64,000 nucleotides of DNA from Edaphochlamys debaryana. Its lineage: Eukaryota; Chlorophyta; Chlorophyceae; Chlamydomonadales. A program made the position numbers and the translations under genes. Location of the stretch: the NCBI GenBank assembly GCA_016858145.1, contig JAEHOE010000072.1:186001-250000 (forward strand). The letters are read 5' to 3'. Shown in pieces: positions 54,601 through 64,000 of this stretch; positions within the stretch are counted from its first letter, which is position 1, and every line of letters starts with the position of its first letter. Below the pieces are notes generated by a model. That model did not search any database. It was not told the origin of the DNA and was given only the letters and a program-made list of their open reading frames with translations.

Positions 54601-57600
54601 GTCAGGAACGCAGAGTGGAGTGCGCGAGTGACGGGTGTGTAGGTCGCAGCCACGGCCGCGGCGGCGGCGGCGTGGGAGGCGGCGGCGAAGGCGACGGGGT
54701 AGGCGGGGTGGGCGGGCTGCGGCGGAGCGCCGGAGGCGGAGGGCGTGGAGGCGAGGGTGGCGTGGAGTGGGCGGGGCGCGGCGGCCTCCGCCACGGCTGT
54801 GGCGCATCGGCCGGCGATGTGTGCCAGGGAGGAGAGCGTCTGTCATGTGGGGCGGGAGCGGGGGGTCAGAAGACCACAGCGGCAGGGCGAGAGGTCGGGG
54901 GCGAGAGGGGAAGCCGGGGCTGAGGTTGGCAGAGTGACAGCACGGGCACGGACACAGCTTGGTGCCGCGCGTTGAGGTCCCGAACCCTCAGGGCCTCACC
55001 TGGCGCAACAGCTCCGTGTGGCGTGTATGTTGCGGCCGCAGCTGCAGCCCCCGCCTTAACAGCCCCGCCGTCGCCAGCGTCTGCAGAATGGTGGCGTGGT
55101 GTGACAGCAGGAACCGCACGGACCCCTCCGCCAGCGCCGCGCCCGCCACCAGCCTCCCGGCGTCCCGCGCCGCCGCCGCCACGCGCGTCGCCGCCGCGCG
55201 CGACACCGCCGCCGCGGCGGCGCCAGCCGCCGCAGCCGCGTGCTCCCGCGCCGCCGCTGCAGCTGCCGGGCCCCGCGGCCCCGCATCTTCTCCCTCGCCT
55301 TCATCCCAGGATGCGGAATGGAAGCCCCGCTCCTCCGCCGCCGCCAGCGCCTCCTCTTCCGCCCGCGAGACCTCCGCCTCCGCCGCCGCCAGCTCCGCCT
55401 CCGTCAGCTGTCGCTCCAGCGCCGCCGCCTCGGCGGCGCGCGACGCGTCCGCCTCCGCCAGCCACGTCAGCACCGCCTCCGCCAGCCCCACCAGGGGTGT
55501 GGAGACGTCGGGAGTGGGGCTGCGAGCCAGTAGGTCCTGGGCGGGGTGGGGCGAGCGGGGGGAGCACTGAGCAAGTCCACAGCGTGAACAGGTGGAACGG
55601 CACGGTGCCGGTATGTGGGAGAACGGAGGGCAGCTACAAGGCGAGGACCGTGGAAAGCAGTCCAGAGGGAATCAGCTCACGCAAAGGGAATTCCCTTACC
55701 TGTGCCGCCCCTAGCGCCGCCGCCAGCAGCGGCGCCGTCCGGTCATGGACCTCGGCCCGCTCCGCCGGCGGGCAGGCCTCCGTCGCCGCCGCCAGGTTGT
55801 CGAGCGCCACCGCCAGCAGCGCTGCCAGCCGCTCCTCCCGCTCCGCCGCCTCATCGCCGCCGCCAGGCGTGGCTGCTCCGCCGCCACTGCTGCCGCCGCC
55901 GTCCGCCACGGCCGCCGCCACCGCCGGCGAGTCTGACGGCGCGACTGCCGCCCGACACACCGCCGCCGCCATCGCGAGCTGCACCAGCGCCCGACTAGCG
56001 CTCGGCACCTGGTCCAACGGCGTCTCGGGCCGACCCGCGCCGTACCCGTCGTACTCGCCGTACTCTCCGTCGTCGTACGACGCCGGCGGCGGTGGCGGCG
56101 CCGCCGACACTGACATAAACCATCGCCAGGCTGACGTCGTCGCTCTTACTAAGGCCAGGACCTCGGCTTCACGTGTGAGGGCCTCTGTCATGCGGGCAGT
56201 GCGCTGCGCTGCGCGGCGGCGTGTGTCTGCGTCTGGGGCCTTGATGGGAAGGCGCAGCGGCGGCAGCTTGGGCGCGGCAGCGGCGCCGGCGGAGGCAGGC
56301 AAGGCGAGGTTCTGAGCGCTGAAGGCCGCGGCGGAGGCGGCGTAGGGCGAGGCCGCGGCGGCGGGGGAGGCGGGCGAGGAGCCGCGAGGCGACGCGGCGG
56401 CGGGCAGGCGCAGGCGTGAGGCGGACGGCTCGGGGCTGGCGCCGTCGCGGCGCCGCCGGGCCGGCGGCTTCCCGCCGCTACCGCCGCCGCCGGGGCTGGA
56501 TGGGTTGGCGGAGGGCTCAGGGCTGGCGGCGCCAGCAGGCGATGTGGCTTCAGCGACGAGGGGATCAATGGACAGGCCCCCAATCATGAGCGCGCTCCGT
56601 GCTCTGGCCGCCGCCGCCACCTCCGTCGCCAGCTGAGTGACGCCGACGTCAGGGATGGATGACGTGGCCTCCTCCACGGGCACGACCCACGGCAACGCCG
56701 GAACCGGCAGCAAGTCCAGACCGCATGCCCTGGCGGCGGCGTGGATGGCTGCCGGCGGCACGCCGGCAGAGCTGCCGCCAGGGGCGGCGCCGTCAGCCGC
56801 TGCCGTCGGCGCCTCCGGCGGCGGCGCGCCAGCCAGCTCAGGCGCAAGCGCCCAAGAGGTGGTGACGGCGGGCGGCACGGCGGCGGCGGCGCTGGCGGCG
56901 GCGGCCGCCGCCGCCGCTGAGGCGGACGCCAGCTCGCCGTACGCCTGGGCCATCGCTGACGCCTGGCGCTCGCACACGAGGTACTGGACGGCGGGATTCG
57001 ATAGCACGGCGGATACGGCGGCGGCGGCGGCCTCCAGAGGCGTCTTTGCACCTCCAGAGGCCCGTCCGTCGCCGCCGGCGTCCGACCCAGATGACGACGG
57101 CGGCGGCGGGGGCTGCATCGCGCCGCCGGCTTCGGCCAGCAGACACAAGATCACCACCGCCGCCAGCAGTTGGCCCGCCGCCAGCCCGACACAATGCCGT
57201 ACAGGCGCCGTCGAGGCGTACGTCAGGGCCGCCCGGTGGACCGACAAAACGGCATCGCAGCACTGCGCGATCAGTGCGCTGTCCGCCAGCGCCGTCAGCA
57301 TGATGGCGGCAGTGCGCTGGTCCGTCGCGCCGCCGCCAGCGCCTGCCGCCGCCGCCGCCGCCGGCATGAGCGACGTCGCCGCCGCGTCGATCAGAGCGTG
57401 CGCCAGCGCCGCCACCAGCGGCACCATGGACCAAGCCTGGCGCCACAGCGCCGCCACCCTCGGCGCCGCCGCCGGGCCACTGCCGCCGCCGGCGGCGCCG
57501 CCGGGCAGGGCCAGCAGCGCGGCGCAGTGGCGCAACAGCTCCGTCAGGTTAAGCAACAGCGGGCTGTTGCAGATCAGATCCAGCACCGCGTCCTGTAGCG

Positions 57601-59237
57601 CCGACCAGGCCACGTACTGCCGCTCGCCCGCCATTTGCTTCGCCAGCGCCTTTTGGTACCGCTCCTGCTCTTGCCCCACCCGGGGCGGTTTTATCGGCGG
57701 CAGTAGGGCGCCGTTCTGGGCAGCCGGGGACCCTGAGGGCTGAGCGGCGGGCGCCGGCGGAAAGCCGGCGGCACCCGCTGCCGCAGGGCCCCTGACGCGT
57801 GGGCTGCCGGCGGCGCCGCCCGCGCCGCCGACAGATCGGCTGGCCACGGCGGCAGCGGCGGCCCTGCCGCCTCCGGCGACGGCGCGGCGGCCGTAGCCAC
57901 CTCCCCGGCCTGCCCCACCGTCCGGCGCCGAGGAGGAGCCGGCTGCGTCCTGAGCTGACCCGGGTCCGGGCCCCGCTTCTGACGCTGAGCCCTCCCTGCC
58001 AACGCCAGCCTCCCCTAGCTCCGGCGGCGGCGGCACCGGTGGCGGCGGCGTGAGTGACGCTGGTGGCCGGGCGCGCAGCAGCTGTACGGCATCGATGACC
58101 ACCTGCGGAAAAAGGCAAGAGGAACGTTTGGACCGGCCGTGTGACAGCGCATTTCCTAAAACGTTTATAGTTAGTTTGCAGCAAGACCCTAAACCCACGC
58201 TGCTGGTCTAGGTCTGACCGGCTTCCCACCTCTGCTGCACGGCTGTGCGTTCACGCTAGTGTGATACATGCCGATCAACTAAGCGCCGTCCGGCCGTGCA
58301 TTCCCACCCGGCCCCAAGTGGTCCCACTGGGAGTCACCTGCAGCACCCCGTGCAGTACGGCCATAGATGCCGTACACTCCACGGCACGGGGGTCGGACAG
58401 CAGGCCCTCGAAGGCCACGGTGGGGCCGTGGCTGCGCGCCGGGTCCACCCCCGCCCACCCCGCAGCGCCCGGGTACGACTGGACTGAGTCACCCCCGCGG
58501 GAAGGGTTGCGGGAGGGAGTGCTCCAAGAGGCGCCCTCGGGGGCTGACGGGGGTGCGGGGGGTGTCGGTGGCTCGGCCGCCGCTGGGCCGCCGGGCGCCT
58601 GGCAGGCTATGATGGAGACGTCCCGCACAGCGGCGGTGAGCGTGCGGGAGAGCAGGCCGCTCAAGCCACCCTCCGACCACCATCGCGCTACCTGCAGATG
58701 GCGAGGGGGGGGGCGAGGGAGTGGCAGGAAGGGGTCAAGAGGTCTCCGCGTTGGCGGACAACGGCGCCAAACCCGGCATGCGCTCAATAGGAAGACACGC
58801 CCTGGAGGCTGAGAGCCCCTGTCACTCTCAGCGGAAGTACAATGCAGGGCCCAAGCTCTGGTGTCCAGGCCACAGCGCTCGCGGCCCTTCCCCGGCCCCT
58901 GCTCCTTCCCTCAACCCTTGCCCCCAAGCCTCGTGTCCAGCCCTTGGCCGGCCGCACACGCACCGCGGCCTCCCCTCTCCCCCTCATCCCTCACCTGCGC
59001 CACGTCCTCAGCCCTCACTGCCCCCCCGCCGCGTGAAGCCACAACCAGGTCACCAGCCCGCAGGACCGACAGCTGCTCATGGAGGCGAAGGAGGGCATTT
59101 GAGACGGCATCGGCGTGCGCGAACAGAATTGGCGGTACCGGGCGCCCTCCCGGCTGAGCACGGGTGCTGAGGTCATCAAGTGCATCCTTAAGCGCCTGGC
59201 CGTGTCGCAAGAGTGCGACCTGGTTGAAGGCCGGCAT
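51700..59237 (-). CDS. large MYND-type zinc-finger protein, 6 exons
   Basis: Exons (5' to 3'): 58995-59237, 58338-58691, 55700-58102, 55000-55536, 53889-54839 and 51700-53733; 6,522 nt, 2,173 residues. All five introns are phase 0. The ATG at 59237 is the first after an in-frame stop. Residues 1-200 (MPAFNQVALLRHGQALKDAL) and blocks around 330-560 (SALQDAVLDLICNSPLLLNL) look helical and folded. Much of the rest is Ala/Gly/Pro-rich, with a Glu-rich run at about 1380-1440 and an EP/KP repeat (PEPEPEPKPKPQPEPQPE). Residues 2083-2128 carry CAFAGCVRMAGCSE, ACVCGRVSYCSAGC and AAHQAAC, the pattern of the C-terminal MYND finger common in long Chlamydomonas proteins. MYND fingers usually mediate protein-protein contacts; partner and function are unknown. 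The finger is atypical: C-x-C replaces the usual C-x2-C, and the usual Trp is absent. Confidence 0.84.
51838..51975 (-). other. MYND zinc finger (residues 2083-2128)
   Basis: Candidate ligands are Cys2083 and Cys2088 (spaced C-x4-C), Cys2105 and Cys2107, Cys2113 and Cys2117 (YC-x3-C), then His2124 and Cys2128 (H-x3-C). The order fits MYND; the Cys2105-x-Cys2107 pair is one residue tighter than usual. Cys2094 is an extra possible ligand. Confidence 0.75.
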
Positions 59238-60930
59238 CCTGGCTCGGCGCTCGCACGCCCGCTCAGAACAGCTACGGACTCATACTAAATGACACATTTA
59301 GATAACGTTGGAGTTAACGACTTGGATGTTGTCGAGGCCGGCCGATGCATGCTGCCGCAAGAAGCAGGAGACGCCCTGGTTTGATGTACGATGCGGATGC
59401 AAGTTTGGCTCCTCTACTCGCAATCGGGAGTAGCTGGAGTGCATGCGGCTCGCGATTTTGGTAATTCGAAGGCACGTCGTGTCTTGCTGCGCGGGTGATC
59501 GCACGGCGTTCCCCCCTTGCGCCCCTCGCAGGGATGCCGGGTGCCCTGTGTGCTTTGGAGGCATTTATTTCGAAGAAGGTCGCGATACCCGGCCTCCTTG
59601 GCTCGGGAGGGTCGAGTGGGGAAGCCTGAGAAGGTTTCGTGCTGGCGTGCTGCCCATGCTTCCAGGCCATCGCGTGCGTTAACCGGTTGGCAGGCACAAG
59701 ACAGCCACGCGAACGTCGCCGATGTTGGTGCAGGGGACGGGAACACGGGATACCCTGTATTTACAGATGCATACCCTCGTGACAAGCCTGGTCAGCCCAA
59801 CGTGCAGCCCTTGCTGTCTTCACCAGCTGCTGCTGCTGCTGCTGCTCATCCTCGTTGGCTGACCCTTCCCCAGCCACCTGTGGAGGCTGGAGGAGGCTCA
59901 ACTCCTGCTACGAACTTGGAGACGGCAACACCAGTAACCGTCCAAGGCGTTACATCTGGACAGGAGAGCTGGAGAGAGGACCTCACAGAGCGGTCAACCA
60001 GAAGTGGAGGGCCGGCCGGTGCCGAGGAACCCACCAATCAGCAACCACCCCAATTTTGGGGCTGAGCCCTCGGCGTAGCGCCTAGCGCGGAGCACACATT
60101 CTGTCAGGAGCTTATGCGCCCTCATCACCTCCACAGGGAGCGCATTACCCTCAAAGCCCCCTTACTGTTTCGAGATTGCCCCAACCCCGTCACAGTCCAC
60201 CCAATCCGAGCGGCCGAGGACTCGAGGAGCAGGCAAACATGCTCCAAACACCAGTTGTGCGAGTGGGCTCAGGCCCCGATTGGTACACTCAGATAAAGGC
60301 CATTGAGGGGTGGTCTGCCCCGGGCACAAGTACAACCCGAACAACAACGACAGCGCATGGGAGGAAACCACCAACGGGCCCCAATGCCACTGCGTCACAC
60401 CTACAAAACCGTGCCTGCCCTTGCGCCCCAAACAGCAGGGGTTGCGCGGCCCGCCGGACTCCACAACAACGTCACCGGCTCTGCAACCGCGGAAGGAGGA
60501 CACCTCCAAACTCAACACGTTTGCGTCAGAGCAATCGGCTACAAAAACTGACACGCCGCACACAACCTCACGCGTTATTGCTGAGCTGCTGGTACAGGCG
60601 GTAATATGGCTACAAGATTTCCGCCACCTTGGGTTCTGAATTACTCTTTCCGGCGCCGGTAAAACTGGCCTCTCCATCAAAACATACTGCGGGGACGCAC
60701 ACGACCCCGAGCGGCGCCAGCACCCCCACCAACGAGGATGTCGGGCCCAGCGCCGCCCAGAGCCGTTCCCACGAACATACCCTCCTCGCCGCCAACTCGC
60801 AAGACAGGGCAGTACCACTGAGGCTTAGGCGACAAGCTCATGGCATCGGCCGCAATAGGCCACGATGCCTTGCTGTGACCGCCGTCGCGACCGTGACATT
60901 GCCCTGTAGACAGGACAGCATTAGTAAGGC
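59238..60930. other. intergenic, no gene seen
   Basis: This holds the promoter of the MYND gene and the 3' flank of the next minus-strand gene. A short CTG microsatellite lies at 59826-59846. Short frames exist but none joins into a gene model. Confidence 0.4.
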
Positions 60931-62790
60931 TTAGTCGACGAACTGGTGGCGGCGGCCGCGGACACGGTCGCGGTTGCGCAGCTCCCGGGGCCCGGCCACG
61001 CCTGCGCCCGCGCCGCCAGCCGCCGCCAGGGTGCTGGCGGCGACGGAGGCGGCGGCGGCGTCCGCGGCGGCGGCGCCCAGGGACGCGGTGAGGTCGTGCA
61101 GCGTGCTGAGGCTGCGGGGCACGTCGGACAGGTCCTGCGGGGCACACGTGGCAGGTGCACGGACAGGGACGGTAAGGCATGGCGAGGGAGCAAGAGGACG
61201 GGTTAAAGGCAGTGCGGATTCTGCTAGGGTGTGACGCGAGCACGGGGCACCTCCTTTCGTGCTCGCTGGCCTTTGTGGACCCCCCCTGCTTGCCCTCGCC
61301 CGGGGCCTGCCAGCATGTGCCGACCTGGAGGACCTGGGCGATGTGGGCCCGGTGCGCCGCAGCCACGCCCCGAGCCTGGTTGGCCAGGACCTGGTTGTGG
61401 CGGTTGGGGGTTGGTGGCGGTTGGGGGTTGCACGGTGGGCCTGAACATGGCGCTGCTAGCCGACTCCGTGGACAGGGAGCAGGGATCAAGCAGTCCGCCG
61501 GCAAACTAGACATACCAACAAACGGGCGTCGGCATGGCGGCTCATCTAGCGGTGAAGAGGGCGGCCCCGGCACGGACTTCTCTTTGCGAAGCGGTTTCCC
61601 CCCGTACCTCGAGCACCAGGGAGCAGTCGCCGTCGCCCACGGAGGGGTCCTCGCTGGTGTCACCCGCAGCGGCGTCAGCGGCGGCAGCCCGGGCGCAGGC
61701 GGGGCCCTGCGCGCCCTGCAGGCACCGCGAGGAAGCGGCACACAAGAGGATCAACTTGCGAGCCTGTCTGCCGCGCGAGTGCCGGCACAGCACCCCGCAA
61801 GTGCAATGCACCGCGGGCTAACGCAGAGCTCAAACCGCGCCCTGACAGCTCACCCCAGTCGCGAGCCCCAGGGCCCTGATCACCTCCCCACTCTGCCCCC
61901 GCCGCCGCGCTGGCACTCACCCGCACCTCCTCCGTGCCCATGGCCTCCCCCGCCGCCATGCGGCTGACGCCCAGCAGCAGCGCCGCCTCCCCAAACATGG
62001 TCGAGGCCAGGGGGCCGCGGCGGGGGTCGGCGGCGTCGCGCGTGATGACGGCCGCCGCCAGCGCCTCGGCCAGCGCCGCCAGCATCCTGGGGAGGGGGCC
62101 GACGGGGTTATAACAACACTGAGTGAGGCGGAGGTCAGGCCGAGGGGCTGTCCTTCATGGACCGCAGGCTGCAACCCTGATGCCGAGCGGGCGCTCACCT
62201 GCTGGCCGCGGCTGGCTCTGCGCGGTGCGTCCGCAGCGCCGCCGCCAGGTTAGCCTGCGAGGGACGGACGGCAAAGAATGAGGCGGCAAGGATTTCGAGG
62301 CGGACGAATCATGGCCTGGCATGGTCCGGAAAACGTCATAGTGACTGTGCCACGCCCCGTCAGCCACGCCCCCACGCAACTTCCCCTCAACCCCATCCGC
62401 TTCCCAAGCACCAGTTAAGGTCGTCAATCCACGCCCAGGCCCATCAATTACTCATGCGCTTCAGAATGGGCTGCTGGCCTCTGCGTGTCAATGCTGATAC
62501 GTCTATGCCTAGGGCTGAGCGGGTGTGCCAAAAGTGTACAAGGAGTGCTGTCGAAGATGAGCGACGGGTGCCACTGCAGTGCGGGCCTAATAGTGATATG
62601 GGTGCCACCATGACTCGGTCGGATGCCAGGCAGCTGGCCCGTGTCTTGCGTGAGATCTGGGACAGGCGCTTTGGAGCCCACTCAACCTAGCTTTACTCGT
62701 TTTCGCTTCACTGGACACACGTCCCTTTGGCCCACAGCCCGTATGGGAGTTCACGGCTGATGCCCTTGTCCGTGCAACAACAACAACAAC

Positions 62791-62844
<54 letters not shown>

Positions 62845-63865
62845 GTCAGTCGCATCCAACCAAGACCCCGCGGCCCCCTTCGCCCCTGCCCGGATCGCAC
62901 CTGTGCGCGTGCCATGGCGTGCAGTGCGCCGCACGCGGAGCCCCGCGCCGCCGGTCCCCCGTTCGCCAGCGTGTTGCCCGCGCCCCCGGGCGCCAGCAGC
63001 TGGGCCACTAGGTCCACCAGGTTGGCGGCGATCTGGGTCGGGAGGAGGCGGGGAGGGAAAGGAAGGGGCTGACTGTTCGGGCCATGTCCGGTTCTGGAGG
63101 TCAGCGTCTGGAGCGAGAGGGCATACTGCGGGCTACGCTGTTGTTGGAGATGGACATGTGTGCTGACCCTATGTGAGTAAGTGTGCTGACCCTATGTGAG
63201 TGATGAATAATGCAAATCCCACGGGCCACGCGAACGTGTGTGCGCCCCTGCCACTCACGTGGGAGGCCGATGCGGGGCGCCAGGTGGAGTCGGCGTAGAG
63301 GCGCGTCTCGAGTGCGGCCAGCAGGGGGTGCGCGGGCGCAGAGGCGGAGACGGTGTGGCCGTCGGGGGAGGTGCGGGACGAGAGCTGGAAGCCCGGGTCT
63401 GTAGGGGGGAGTCGCACACAGCAGGGGCAGGCAGTATGTAAGGACAGGAGGAGCTTAGCCACATGCACGATGACAGGGCTTCAACAGCCTAGCTGCGGGA
63501 TGCTTGGCGCCTTCCAGCACAAGGAGGCGGGGTTCAAGCAACCTCGACTGGGAGTGGCAGCATCTACCGGTAGCCAGCGCGCAATGCATATGTTGCTGGT
63601 GCCTGCTGCCTTCCTGTCCACGCCGCATGGTGCTGCTCATGTGCAGGCAGCCCTGGTTTCATATAGGCAGCGTTGACCAGCGGTCAGCGCGGCCAGCGCG
63701 CAGCAGGCCCCCACCTGCGACTGCGTCCAGCACCGCGGCCGCCTCCCGCAGCAGCTCCCGCTCCTCCATGGCCAGACCCACGTCCTCGGGGCGGGGGCCC
63801 TGCGCGCCGCCGGGGGCGCCCACGGCGGTGGCGGTGGCGCCCTCCAGCGCCTCGGCCATGCCGTA
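60931..63865 (-). CDS. unrecognised protein, 3' part only (5' end outside window)
   Basis: Exons seen (5' to 3'): 63715-63865, 63259-63398, 62901-63032, 62199-62254, 61921-62086, 61608-61715, 61325-61390 and 60931-61134. Together they give 1,023 nt and 340 residues in one frame, ending in TAA. The first exon begins at an acceptor in phase 0, and 63866-64000 contains no upstream exon, so the start lies beyond the window. The protein is Ala-rich and helical, for example NLVDLVAQLLAPGG, TMFGEAALLLGVSRMAAGEA and VLANQARGVAAAHRAHIAQV, and ends with a basic tail RNRDRVRGRRHQFVD. The alternating helices suggest a helical-repeat scaffold. No family is recognised and no function is proposed. Confidence 0.75.
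62775..62842. repeat. (AAC)n microsatellite in an intron
   Basis: About 22 CAA/AAC trinucleotide units run here with one interruption near 62791. They lie in the intron between exons 62199-62254 and 62901-63032. Such runs are expected to be length-variable between strains. Confidence 0.95.
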
Positions 63866-64000
63866 CTGGTGGGGAGGGAGGGGGAAAACAGGGTTTAAAG
63901 GGCGTAAAAGGAGGCGCAGACTGGTACTTGGTACGCAACTAGAGCACTTTCACGCAACTGCCAGAACCAGTACTCTACCATACTTGCAGGATGTTTCTGC

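Noticed and set aside
59517..60065. Plus-strand gene between the MYND gene and the last gene
   Set aside because: The frame contains a CTG microsatellite and has no domain, splice pattern or compositional support.

Overview
The window looks like nuclear DNA of a chlorophyte green alga of the Chlamydomonadales (volvocine) type. The base composition is very GC-rich. The genes are split into many short exons with GTGAGC/GTGCGT-like donors and pyrimidine-rich acceptors, and TGTAA polyadenylation motifs follow two of them. The proteins are rich in Ala, Gly, Gln and Pro tracts, and one gene encodes a (Ser)Pro-rich cell-wall-type glycoprotein. No bacterial, organellar or viral gene set was seen. Every exon model below was joined by hand and keeps one reading frame from end to end.

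Layout, left to right. 1-2092: intergenic, with a miniature inverted-repeat element (729-1305). 2093-13113 (+): a 22-exon gene for a 2,199-residue protein with an N-myristoylation start, a TIR-like domain and a TPR-like helical region interrupted by a 983-codon exon. 13114-18980: repeat-rich intergenic DNA with two copies of one dispersed repeat, one of them split by a 0.6-kb insertion. 19057-23852 (+): a 7-exon gene for an unrecognised Gln/Ala-rich helical protein. 23853-27261: intergenic, with a hAT-like MITE that has perfect 8-bp target-site duplications. 27262-41098 (-): VPS54, a GARP tethering-complex subunit, in 21 exons, with an exceptional C-terminal extension of about 1,350 residues. 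One of its introns holds a near-identical genomic copy of the 5' end of the 19-kb gene. 41099-44382: intergenic. 44383-47225 (+): a secreted Pro-rich glycoprotein. 48829-51009 (-): a four-helix membrane protein. 51700-59237 (-): a 2,173-residue protein ending in an atypical MYND zinc finger. 60931 to beyond 63865 (-): the 3' part of an unrecognised gene whose start lies outside the window.

The genes do not form a pathway; they are ordinary, separately transcribed eukaryotic neighbours. The most notable signals are three. First, the myristoylated TIR-like/TPR protein. Second, the VPS54 fusion to a long acidic tail with Trp-Gly motifs. Third, repeated small tandem duplications that copy an exon edge together with its splice site into the adjoining intron, seen at four places in two genes.
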